From the NCBI RefSeq assembly GCF_020819555.1, contig NZ_JAJHJB010000028.1, forward strand, positions 1-64,000: 64,000 nucleotides of DNA. Direction: 5' to 3'. Below, piece by piece: positions 19,431 to 27,363 of this stretch. Position 1 is the first letter of the stretch. The number at the start of each line of letters is the position of its first letter. The notes under the pieces are model-generated. The model saw nothing but the letters and a program-made list of their open reading frames with translations. It was not told the DNA's origin and ran no database searches. The translations under genes and the position numbers were made by a program. The stretch is from Pelosinus baikalensis. GTDB taxonomy: Bacteria; Bacillota; Negativicutes; DSM-13327.

Positions 19431-19445
19431 ATAACTTATAGTTAT
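19431..19445. promoter_or_regulatory. LysR-type T-N11-A operator candidate
   Basis: ATAACTTATAGTTAT is a perfect inverted repeat (ATAACT-TAT-AGTTAT) with the T-N11-A geometry recognised by LysR-type regulators. It begins 20 bp upstream of the LysR start codon, a usual place for the autoregulatory recognition site. Confidence 0.6.
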
Positions 19446-19510
19446 CATACCATGATTAATTGATATTTTCATTATATTTAGGATCGTACTATACTAAAAG
19501 TGCAGAAACT

Positions 19511-19670
19511 AGTACCTTGTCAGCTTTAAAACGGTAGGATAATGGCGAGGCTATTTTTCTCAGCACAAGGCGGAGGAGGGAAGCATACCGGGAGTATGCC
19601 GACCGACGACAACGAAGGGGTGCGGAAAATAGACCGTCAGTATTCACTGATTTAGGGCTGATAAGGTACT
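19511..19670. mobile_element. MITE-like element, copy 1 (160 bp)
   Basis: The element starts AGTACCTTGTCAGC and ends GCTGATAAGGTACT, a 14-bp terminal inverted repeat with one mismatch. It has no open reading frame of note and contains an inner hairpin GCATACCGGGAGTATGC. A second copy of the same length, in opposite orientation, lies at 29253-29412 and differs by only about four bases. Non-coding character, fixed length and terminal repeats suggest a miniature transposable element; no target-site duplication is evident. Confidence 0.75.
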
Positions 19671-19709
19671 ATATAAAGTGTTCTTGCACAGAATGAGGAG
19701 AGATTTATA

Positions 19710-20594
19710 ATGGAAAAAGAATATCACGAGGGAATTTTAGCAGGAGAGCATTTAGCTGCTTCTTGCGTTGGCACAGCAGAAGGAACGATTGCTGAAGAGA
19801 ATACAGCAACAGAGTCAAAGAGAATTGTTCGCTATCAAGATAGCGATGGAAACATACATTATGGCGTTATTGAGGGAGAAACTATCTTTCAATTAGCCAA
19901 TGAATTTGCAGAAATCGCTGCTGGTACATGTTCCTATGAGGGGACGGAAGTCGCACTTGGAGATGTAAAAATTCTAATTCCTGTAGAGCCATCAAAGGTA
20001 GTCAATTTTGGCTGGACATTTGCCGGACATGCTAAAGAAACGGGTGGTACTGCGAATTTAAAAGAACCTTTTCTTTTCTTAAAACCGCAATCTGCGCTAA
20101 TTGCAGACAAAGAAACCATATGCTTGCCGCCAATTGATTTAACGAACAAGGTTGAGCTTGAAGGCGAAGTTGCCTTAGTAATTGGTAAGAGCGGTAGAAA
20201 CATTCCGGAAGAAGAGGCGTTAAGCTACGTTTTTGGTTATACCGTGTTTAATGATGTAACGGCAAGAGATTTGACTAAAACAGACCCGCAGTTTACACGG
20301 GGAAAAGGTTTTGATACTTTTGGACCTATTGGTCCATGGGTGGTAACTGGCATTGATCCGACCCATTTGAGAATTGTTACAACCTTAAATGGAAAAGTGG
20401 TACAGGACGGAAACACAAGTGAAATGTCCTTGAGTATTCCATTTTTGATCAGCTGGGTTTCAAAGATCATGACCCTAGAACCTGGCGATGTTTTGGCATT
20501 GGGATCTCCTTCTGGCACTTGTCCGATGAAATCCGGTGACGTGGTAACGGTAGAAGTGGAAAACATTGGTAAACTAACGAATTATGTGAAATAA
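19710..20594 (+). CDS. Fumarylacetoacetate hydrolase family protein
   Basis: The 294-residue protein has an N-terminal extension (to about residue 75) and a C-terminal FAH domain. Metal-binding acidic residues are visible in KVELEGEVALVIGKSG, and conserved segments GYTVFNDVTARDL, GKGFDTFGPIGPWV and SPSGTCPMKSGD follow. Relatives hydrolyse or decarboxylate 2-oxo acids such as acylpyruvates or 2-hydroxyhepta-2,4-diene-1,7-dioate. The substrate cannot be assigned. GAGGAGAG precedes the ATG. It is divergent from the LysR gene, with a MITE-like element between. Confidence 0.88.
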   Translation: MEKEYHEGILAGEHLAASCVGTAEGTIAEENTATESKRIVRYQDSDGNIHYGVIEGETIFQLANEFAEIAAGTCSYEGTEVALGDVKILIPVEPSKVVNFGWTFAGHAKETGGTANLKEPFLFLKPQSALIADKETICLPPIDLTNKVELEGEVALVIGKSGRNIPEEEALSYVFGYTVFNDVTARDLTKTDPQFTRGKGFDTFGPIGPWVVTGIDPTHLRIVTTLNGKVVQDGNTSEMSLSIPFLISWVSKIMTLEPGDVLALGSPSGTCPMKSGDVVTVEVENIGKLTNYVK

Positions 20595-20638
20595 TTCGTT
20601 CGTAACTTAAGAAAATATAATGTTATAAAAAAAGCGAT

Positions 20639-20737
20639 GAACCACAAAGATCGCGAAAGAAATGCGAAGAACACGAAGGATATTATGGCTATTTCATATC
20701 CTTCGTGTTCTTTATAATCTTCGCGTCTTTGCGGTTC
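20639..20737. repeat. Dispersed hairpin repeat, family A copy 3 (divergent)
   Basis: The arms GAACCACAAAGATCGCGAA and TTCGCGTCTTTGCGGTTC are nearly complementary, with an inner pair CGAAGGATAT/ATATCCTTCG. It lies between the FAH gene and the promoter of the T-box leader. Confidence 0.8.
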
Positions 20738-20786
20738 AAAATGTTTTATTATTAAATACCGTCTATATTTTATATCATAAAAGTCC

Positions 20787-20815
20787 TTGACAAAAGATCA
20801 ATGTCCTGTGATAAT
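20787..20815 (+). promoter_or_regulatory. Sigma70-type promoter of the liv operon
   Basis: A perfect -35 TTGACA (20787-20792) is followed after 17 bp by GATAAT (20810-20815). Transcription should begin near 20822 and run through the T-box leader. Confidence 0.75.
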
Positions 20816-20934
20816 GAATACACTATTACAAAAAAGAATTATGGTGTGCGTTTTGAAATATGGAATGCTACTTTGAAAAGGTAGCATAGGATGTGCATCA
20901 TTGATCTTTTTATAGGAAAACTTTATAACAAAAA

Positions 20935-21204
20935 GTAATGACTAGGAGCGACACAGCGGAGAAAACGCTACAGAGAACTGGCGGGTGGTGTGAGCCAGAG
21001 CGAAATTGTGAGTGTCATCTCGCCTAGGAACTCTTTTGCCGAAATAAATACTGTTGCAGTTGCTTCCGTATTGTTAAGCAAAAGCGCCGCCGAGCGTTAA
21101 TCGGAAGTCTGATTATAATCAGATGCAATGAGTCCAATGTAGGGTGGTACCGCGTATCGTCGCCCCTATCAACGCTAATAAAAGCGCTGATAGGGGCTTT
21201 TTGT
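20935..21204 (+). ncRNA. T-box leader, branched-chain amino acid type
   Basis: The conserved T-box AGGGTGGTACCGCG lies at 21141-21154 and is followed by an intrinsic terminator (GCCCCTATCA... TGATAGGGGC then TTTTTG, 21163-21203). Upstream, CTAGG/CCTAG closes a Stem I with the distal-loop signature GGGTGGTGTGAGCC. The specifier loop on the 3' side appears to hold ATC (Ile) at 21017-21019, which would fit the branched-chain transporter genes downstream; GTC (Val) overlapping it is an alternative. Uncharged tRNA binding should favour read-through into the transporter operon. Confidence 0.92.
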
Positions 21205-21252
21205 TTTTTGCAAAAAGATTACAAAAAAGAAATAAAAAAGGTGGAGAGTCGT

Positions 21253-22410
21253 ATGGTAACAAAGAGTATAAAAAAGAAGGGTATAGTAAGTCTTTTTCTA
21301 ATGGTTTTAGCGGTTATGGTCCTAGGGTGCGGCAGTGAAAAGTCTGGGAATAAAGGGGCAGCCTCAGATGGCAGTACGGCTAAAATTGGAGTGGTTTCCT
21401 ATCTGACTGGGGCTGGTGCGGCTTACGGCGAGTCAATCCGTCAAGGATTAGAACTGGCTAGAGATGAGGTCAATGCCCAGGGAAAAGTAAAGCTTGAACT
21501 TATTTTTGAAGATTCTAAAGGTGAGAAAAATGAAGCGATTAATGCTGTTAACAAACTGATTCACAAAGATAATGTATTGTCACTCATTGGCCCCACATTA
21601 AGTGGTGAAATGTTTGCTGTTGGACCAATCGTCAATCAAGAAGGAGTACCCATTATGGGAACATCATTGACAGTAGAAGGAATTACTGAGATCGGCGATT
21701 ATGTCTTCCGCAATTCTTTGCCTGATTCGGCTGCTATACCACAGTCTGTAAAAAAGGCTAAAGAAAAATTCAATTTGAAAAAAGTAGCGATTATGTATTC
21801 GGATAACAATGATTTGGCGGTATCAGGGTTTAAAATATTTGAAAAGACCTTAAAGGAAATTGGCGTAGAAGTAATTGCAGTGGAAACTTTCGCTGATAAA
21901 AATACTGATTTTTCCGCTCAGTTGACCAAGATTGCCACACTGAATCCCGATGCCATTATGGTTGCTGGATTGTATCAGGAGGCTGCGTTGATTCTTAAAA
22001 AAGCACGGGAAATTGGACTCACTGTTCCCGTTGTTGGTAATAACGGCTTTAACTCGCCGCAGTTGATTAAATCAGCTGGTAATGCAGCCGATGGAGCCAT
22101 TGTAGCTAGTCCCTGGTTTCCGGGAAAAGATGATGCTAAGGTTAAAAGCTTCATAGCTGCTTACAAGGCAAAATACAGTAAAGAACCTGACCAATTCGCA
22201 GCTCAGGCTTATGATGCACTGCAAATTATGGCAATTGCAATCGAAAAAACAGGTTCAGTTACAGATCGACAGAAACTTCGTGATGCATTGGCTACGGTCA
22301 AGGATTATTCGGGTGTAACTGGTAAGTTTGCCTTTGATGAGAAACGCAATCCGGCGATGGATGTTACGGTTCTCGTTGTAAAAGACGGTCAGTTCACAGA
22401 ACTAAAATAA
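21253..22410 (+). CDS. Branched-chain amino acid ABC transporter, binding lipoprotein
   Basis: This LivJ/LivK-type receptor has a lipoprotein signal ending VMVLGC, so the mature protein is anchored by that cysteine. The body shows IGVVSYLTGAGAAYGESIRQ, SLIGPTLSGEMFAVGPIVNQ and VAIMYSDNNDLAVSGFKIFE, typical of this family (385 residues). The ATG at 21253 is chosen because AAAAGGTGGAGAG precedes it; longer in-frame starts lie within the terminator. It is the first gene after the T-box leader. Confidence 0.92.
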   Translation: MVTKSIKKKGIVSLFLMVLAVMVLGCGSEKSGNKGAASDGSTAKIGVVSYLTGAGAAYGESIRQGLELARDEVNAQGKVKLELIFEDSKGEKNEAINAVNKLIHKDNVLSLIGPTLSGEMFAVGPIVNQEGVPIMGTSLTVEGITEIGDYVFRNSLPDSAAIPQSVKKAKEKFNLKKVAIMYSDNNDLAVSGFKIFEKTLKEIGVEVIAVETFADKNTDFSAQLTKIATLNPDAIMVAGLYQEAALILKKAREIGLTVPVVGNNGFNSPQLIKSAGNAADGAIVASPWFPGKDDAKVKSFIAAYKAKYSKEPDQFAAQAYDALQIMAIAIEKTGSVTDRQKLRDALATVKDYSGVTGKFAFDEKRNPAMDVTVLVVKDGQFTELK

Positions 22411-22446
22411 GGATGTCGAGTAAGGTTAAGACTGGGGGAATTAAAC

Positions 22447-23328
22447 TTGTTTTTACAGCAGATGATTAACGGCATCACCTTAGGCAGTACCTATGCATTG
22501 ATTGCGTTAGGCTACACCCTGATTTTTGGTGTATTAAATATTGTTAATATGGCCCATGGTGAAATATTCATGTTTGGTGCCTTCATTGGTTTGATTTTGG
22601 CTACTAAATTCAATATGAGTATCTTTAGTGCCTTGTTAGGGGCTATGGTAGCAGGAGCAGTGCTCGGGTATCTTATGGAGCGTCTGGCACTGAGGCCGCT
22701 GCGCCGTCGTAAGGTTTCTGAATTAGCACCTTTGATTAGTACGATTGGGGTATCCATTTTTCTAGAGAGTTTGGCACTTCGACTGTTTGGACCACAAGCG
22801 CAATCCTTTCCATCCATTTATGCTACACAACTATTTGAGGTGGGCGGACTTAAAATTTCAGCGGTGCAGATTATTATCTTGGCCATTTCATTTGGGTTAA
22901 TGGTTGCGCTGCGTTTCTGGTTGGCGAAAACACGCTTGGGCAAATCCATTCGTGCTACAGCTGAAAATATTGAAACGGCTAATCTGTTAGGTGTGGATAC
23001 ACAAAAAGTAATCGTGCTAACGGTTATGCTGGCATCGGCCCTGGGAGGGGGAGCTGGGGTACTTGTTGGACTGGCCTTTAATGCAATCGAACCAACCATG
23101 GGAATTACTATGGGATTCAAAGGGTTAGCAGTACTTATTTTGGGTGGCTTAGGCAATATTACCGGAGCAATGCTTGGCGGATTGCTCTTAGGCATCGCTG
23201 AAATATTCAGTGTAGCTTATGGGGTGTCATCGTATCGTGATGCTGTAGCTTTTGGTTTCATTATTTTACTGTTATTTTTGCGTCCTCAGGGGATTTTTGG
23301 CAGCAAAGAGCAGCAAGGAGGACGGTAG
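22447..23328 (+). CDS. livH: Branched-chain amino acid ABC transporter permease LivH
   Basis: A 293-residue polytopic inner-membrane permease. The N-terminal GITLGSTYALIALGYTLIFG and the coupling-loop region GLAVLILGGLGNITGAMLGG are diagnostic of LivH. It begins with TTG after GGGGGAATT and is followed two bases later by livM. Confidence 0.93.
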   Translation: MFLQQMINGITLGSTYALIALGYTLIFGVLNIVNMAHGEIFMFGAFIGLILATKFNMSIFSALLGAMVAGAVLGYLMERLALRPLRRRKVSELAPLISTIGVSIFLESLALRLFGPQAQSFPSIYATQLFEVGGLKISAVQIIILAISFGLMVALRFWLAKTRLGKSIRATAENIETANLLGVDTQKVIVLTVMLASALGGGAGVLVGLAFNAIEPTMGITMGFKGLAVLILGGLGNITGAMLGGLLLGIAEIFSVAYGVSSYRDAVAFGFIILLLFLRPQGIFGSKEQQGGR

Positions 23329-23330
23329 GC

Positions 23331-24310
23331 ATGGAATTTTTATTAAATCCGTATTACATGCAACTCATAACCTTTATCATCATAAATGCCATTTTAGGCA
23401 TTAGTATTTATCTAACGTTGTCTACAGGACAATTATCCTTGGGCAATGCCGGCTTTATGAGCGTAGGAGCTTATACCTCGGCTCTTCTTACTTTAAAAGC
23501 TGGAGTTCCTTTATATGCTGCGGTTCCTTTAGGCGGCGCCGCGGCTTGTCTATTGGCAGCGATCATCGGTATTCCCACCACTCGATTGCGAGGCATCTAT
23601 CTGGCAATCGCGACTCTCGGGTTTGGCGAAGTAGTTAGGGTGATTATTCTCAATCTTAAGATTACCAATGGTGCTTTAGGGCTTTCGTCAATTCCTTCTA
23701 TGGGTGTAATGCTCAGTAAAGGGATTGCTGCTTTTGGGTTAGCAGGTGGTATTGGCGGAATTAGTGTACGGCAATTAGGCAGTATCGCTGTGATTCTTAT
23801 TTTGGCTCTGATTTTAGGGTTCTTGATCTTTTTTGCCTTGCGTCTTAGTACTTCCCGGTTAGGCAGAGCATTTGCTGCAATTAAAGCGGATGAACATGCC
23901 GCAGAAGTTTCTGGTATTGATACCCGCTACTATAAATTATTAGCCTTTTTTATGGGGGCTTTTGTAGCTGGTATTGCTGGTGGTCTGGCAGCCCATATCA
24001 CTTTTTATATTGGACCGAAAGACTTTGCTATCATCGGGCAGTAGAAATATTATTGTTTGCTGTTCTCGGCGGCAGTGATGTGGTATGGGGACCGATTTTA
24101 GGAGCAGTACTTCTGACAGTATTGCCAGAAGTACTGCGGTTTGCCACCGAATATCGGGAAATGATCTATGGGGCAATACTAGTCCTGATGATGGCTTTTC
24201 GCCCGCAGGGACTCATTAGTGAAAGTACTCTTGCATTATGGCGGGCAAAGCTGACTGGTCAGCCTAAGATCGCGGGCCAAGATGGGGTAACAAGGAGGAC
24301 GAGGCCATGA
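23331..24310 (+). pseudogene. livM: Branched-chain amino acid ABC transporter permease LivM, frameshifted near 24040
   Basis: The first frame (23331-24044) gives the LivM body: LSTGQLSLGNAGFMSVGAYT, GIPTTRLRGIYLAIATLGFG and FYIGPKDFAII, then a premature TAG. The expected continuation AVEILLFAVLGGSDVVWGP lies in another frame and runs to 24310. Two bases (GG) are left over at the junction, so a single-base deletion explains the break. Flanking genes are open, and livG just downstream has a similar single-base break, so this may be a sequencing artefact; otherwise the importer is inactive. Confidence 0.85.
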
Positions 24311-25067
24311 CCTTACTACTTGAGCAAGTCACGAAACAATTCGGTGGTTTGGCGGCTCTGACGGATGTGGCTTTACGGTTAATCCAGGAGAAATAGTAGG
24401 AATCATCGGACCGAATGGAGCTGGTAAAACCACACTGTTTAATCTTATTACCGGTGTGCTGGCACCTAGCTCTGGCAGGATTATTTATCAAAAACAATCA
24501 TTAGTCGATTTTAAACCACATAAGATTACAGAACTGGGGATTGCCAGAACCTTTCAAAATATTCGTCTGTTCGAGCATCTTACAGCCTTAGAGAATGTAG
24601 TGGTTGGCGCACATTGCCGTATGAAGGCCGGATTGTGGCAGGGAATATGGCGTACAGCGGCTCAGCGGCAAGAAGAAAAAAATATCCGTGAAAAAGCAAG
24701 AGAATTATTGAATTTAGTAGGAATTGGTGAAGATGAATTGTCTTTGGCAGGGGCTTTGCCTTATGGCAAGCAGCGGCGTTTGGAGATTGCCAGGGCGTTA
24801 GCGTCACAGCCGGATTTACTGTTACTTGATGAGCCAGCTGCTGGAATGAATGAGAGTGAGACCGATGATCTTCAGATATTGATAAAAAAAATTCAAGAAT
24901 TAGGTAAAGCCGTTATTTTGATTGAGCATGATATGGGATTGGTAATGAACATTTGTGACAGGCTGGTGGTATTAAATTTTGGCAAAAAAATTGCCGAGGG
25001 TATTCCGAAGATCATTCAGGATCATCCAGCAGTAATTGAGGCCTATCTTGGCAAGGAGGAAGACTAA
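24307..25067 (+). pseudogene. livG: Branched-chain amino acid ABC transporter ATPase LivG, frameshifted near 24375
   Basis: The ATG at 24307 overlaps the end of livM. The start reads LLLEQVTKQFGGLAALTDVA, after which the frame is lost; the correct continuation FTVNPGEIVGIIGPNGAGKT is displaced by one missing base at about 24375. From there the ATPase is intact: Walker A GPNGAGKTT, the Liv-type insertion, a signature region (ALPYGKQRRLEIARAL), Walker B LLLLDEPAAGMN and the H-loop LIEHDMG. A second single-base deletion within 350 bp of that in livM suggests either local sequence error or decay. Confidence 0.85.
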
Positions 25068-25068
25068 T

Positions 25069-25773
25069 ATGCTACAGTTGCAACAGCTTGCCGCAGGATA
25101 TGGCAATATTAAGGCATTAAAAAATATTGACCTTACTGTCCCTGCAGGGTCGATTGTTTCTTTAATTGGCGCGAATGGCGCCGGCAAGACGACGGTTATG
25201 AAGGTTATTATGGGATTGATTAAACCAGAGTCCGGTCAGATTTTCTTCAAAGGTCAAAATATTAGTGGAATAGCAACCCATAAAATCGTGAGTTTAGGAC
25301 TTTCTCTAGTACCGGAAGGACGCAGCATACTGTCGCGAATGACGGTATTGGAAAATTTGGAGATGGGAGCTTGCCAGCGCAAAGATAATGAAGTGCAGGC
25401 AGACTTGCACCGGATCTTTCAACGATTTCCCATACTGGAAGAGCGAAAAGCCCAATTAGGAGGAACTCTTTCGGGTGGTCAGCAACAAATGCTGGCTATT
25501 GGCAGAGCATTGATGTCGAGACCCGAATTATTGCTTCTTGATGAACCTTCAATGGGGTTAGCACCGCTGGTAGTGGCGGATATTTTTAAGGTCATTCAGG
25601 AAATTAACCAAGAAGGAACTACGGTATTGCTTGTGGAACATGTAAGGCAGGCATTAAAGATTGCTAAGTACGCCTATGTATTAGAAACGGGACGCATTAG
25701 TCTCCACGGCCAGGCTGTGGATATTGCTAAAGATCTACGGGTTATGGAAGCCTATCTAGGCGGCAAAAAATAA
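25069..25773 (+). CDS. livF: Branched-chain amino acid ABC transporter ATPase LivF
   Basis: The 234-residue ATPase has Walker A GANGAGKTTVMK, the LivF segment LSLVPEGRSILSRMTVLENL, signature LSGGQQQMLAIGRALM, Walker B LLLLDEPSMGLAP and H-loop VEHVRQALKIA. The ATG at 25069 follows AAGGAGGA directly after the livG stop. It energises import with LivG. Confidence 0.95.
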   Translation: MLQLQQLAAGYGNIKALKNIDLTVPAGSIVSLIGANGAGKTTVMKVIMGLIKPESGQIFFKGQNISGIATHKIVSLGLSLVPEGRSILSRMTVLENLEMGACQRKDNEVQADLHRIFQRFPILEERKAQLGGTLSGGQQQMLAIGRALMSRPELLLLDEPSMGLAPLVVADIFKVIQEINQEGTTVLLVEHVRQALKIAKYAYVLETGRISLHGQAVDIAKDLRVMEAYLGGKK

Positions 25774-25800
25774 ATGATTAGCAGTCTCTAGGGAAATCTC

Positions 25801-25890
25801 ATTTAGGACGGCAAAGGATGAGCATAGCTAACGCTTCGCCGTTGTACTTAACCTACGCTTATAGTTATGCTCAGTCCTTTGCCTGTTTTT
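25801..25890. repeat. Dispersed hairpin repeat, family C copy 1
   Basis: This ~90-bp imperfect palindrome pairs GGCAAAGGATGAGCATA on the left with TATGCTCAGTCCTTTGCC on the right. A second copy lies at 55385-55475. It occupies the gap between livF and the aminotransferase gene. Confidence 0.8.
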
Positions 25891-25944
25891 GGCTATAGAT
25901 GGTTTTCGAAAGAGATTGCATTAGAATGGGGAGGAACTGTAGGA

Positions 25945-26859
25945 ATGGAAAATATGTATGTTTTTTATGAGGGAAAGATTGTTTTGGAGAGCGAAGTACA
26001 TATCAGTGTACGCTGTAAAGGATTTAACTATGGGCTCGGTTGTTTTGAAGGAATACGGGCTTATTGGGATGAGGCTGAAAAACAGCTGTATGTATTTCGC
26101 CTAAGAGAACATTATGAACGTCTTCTGCAATCCTGCAAAGTGTTGTATATTAATATTCCTTATACTGTAGATGAGTTATGTCAAGCTACGATTGAATTGC
26201 TTAAGAAAAATAATCTTCAGACGACAACCTATATCAGGCCAGTTGCATTTAAGGGCTCCAATCATGTTGCTCCTACCTTATTAGATGATGATAATCGAAT
26301 TGTAATCTATTGTCAGCCTATGGGTAACTTTACTGGCAAAGATGAACTGCGGGCTGCATTTACTTCTTGGGAACGCTTAGGGGATAACATGCTGCCACCT
26401 CGCACTAAGCCTACAGCTGCTTATCTTAATTCGGCTCTGGCTTCTTTAGAAGTAGTGAGCAAAGGGTATGATGAGGCTTTGTTTCTAACACGCAATGGTC
26501 ATGTTTGTGAAGGACCGGGGGAAAATGTATTTATGGTTCGCAATGGGAAAATAATTACTCCACCTCCATCTGACAATATTCTTGAAGGTATTACCAGAGA
26601 TACAGTGATGCGTTTGGCACGCCAAGAGCTTGGCATTGAAGTGATTGAGCGCAGTATTACCAGAACGGAATTATATGCAGCGGATGAAGTTTTCTTCAGC
26701 GGTACAGCGATGGAAGTGGTGGCTGTTGTTGAAGTGGATGACCGAAAAATTGGCAATGGTCATCAAGGCCCTGTGTGCCGTAAACTCAAAGAATTATTCT
26801 TTCAGGTTGCTACGTCCAAAATAAAGACATATTCGGATTTTTGCACACCTGTATATTAA
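25945..26859 (+). CDS. ilvE: Branched-chain amino acid aminotransferase (class IV)
   Basis: This pyridoxal-phosphate enzyme should transfer amino groups between glutamate and the 2-oxo acids of leucine, isoleucine and valine. The 304-residue product shows FNYGLGCFEGIRAYW near residue 33, TKPTAAYLNSALASLE with the PLP-binding lysine region, and HVCEGPGENVFMV, typical class IV aminotransferase motifs. The ATG at 25945 is chosen because GGGGAGGA lies nine bases before it; the longer frame from 25867 would begin inside the repeat. Its place after the T-box-led liv genes supports a branched-chain role. Confidence 0.88.
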   Translation: MENMYVFYEGKIVLESEVHISVRCKGFNYGLGCFEGIRAYWDEAEKQLYVFRLREHYERLLQSCKVLYINIPYTVDELCQATIELLKKNNLQTTTYIRPVAFKGSNHVAPTLLDDDNRIVIYCQPMGNFTGKDELRAAFTSWERLGDNMLPPRTKPTAAYLNSALASLEVVSKGYDEALFLTRNGHVCEGPGENVFMVRNGKIITPPPSDNILEGITRDTVMRLARQELGIEVIERSITRTELYAADEVFFSGTAMEVVAVVEVDDRKIGNGHQGPVCRKLKELFFQVATSKIKTYSDFCTPVY

Positions 26860-26878
26860 AAGTTTTGTAGATTTTATG

Positions 26879-26996
26879 AATCACAAAGGTACAATGCCGC
26901 TGATGCGACATTGTACCTTTGTGATTTGATTCGTTTAATGTATAGAGTTATGTAAGAAGGCAATGAACCGTGAGGTTGCGCGTCTTCGCGGTTCAA
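26879..26996. repeat. Dispersed hairpin repeat, family A copy 4
   Basis: GAATCACAAAGGTACAATG pairs with CATTGTACCTTTGTGATT over 26879-26928, a very good hairpin. A second small hairpin, GAACCGTGAGG / TCGCGGTTC, follows at 26965-26995. It may terminate transcription after the aminotransferase gene. Confidence 0.8.
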
Positions 26997-27142
26997 TTTT
27001 TTTGTTTTTTAAGGATGCATAGAGGTTTTCTAAAAAAAAGATCCTTGCTTGGAGGACTTTAGTCCTTAAGTTTTACTTGACTTAATAATAATAAGGCAAT
27101 ACAATTATATGTATAATTTGACAAAAATTTCAAAAGTTAATA

Positions 27143-27216
27143 TTGGGCAAACTTACTGAAAGGTAAGGACGCAAAGCCGTGGGTCTAAGGAATTGTCTAT
27201 GACTGCCAGGTTGCGA
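27143..27216 (+). ncRNA. Cyclic-di-GMP-I (GEMM) riboswitch
   Basis: The sequence from GGGCAAAC (27145-27152) through GAAAGG, GGACGCAAAGCC (27167-27178) and GGGTCTAAGG to GACTGCCAGGTTGC (27201-27214) reproduces the conserved core of the GEMM-I class, including the nearly invariant GACGCAAAGCC. A possible expression-platform hairpin, GCACC...GGTGC followed by TTTATTT, lies at 27245-27275. The next gene codes for a GGDEF/EAL protein, so the second messenger appears to control one of its own turnover enzymes. Confidence 0.95.
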
Positions 27217-27363
27217 ATATAATTACATTGTAATTATTAAATTGGCACCCGCTTTCTATAGCTGGTGCTTTATTTCATATTCTTTATTCTCTGTGTCCTT
27301 TTTGGCTCTTATATCGTAGAGCCATAAGAATTATTAATTACCGGGAAATAGGAGATGATATAG

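Noticed and set aside
19505..19680. Target-site duplications around the MITE-like copies
   Set aside because: Flanks of the two copies (AAACT/ATATA and AAGCC/AGTTA) do not match, so no duplication can be claimed.
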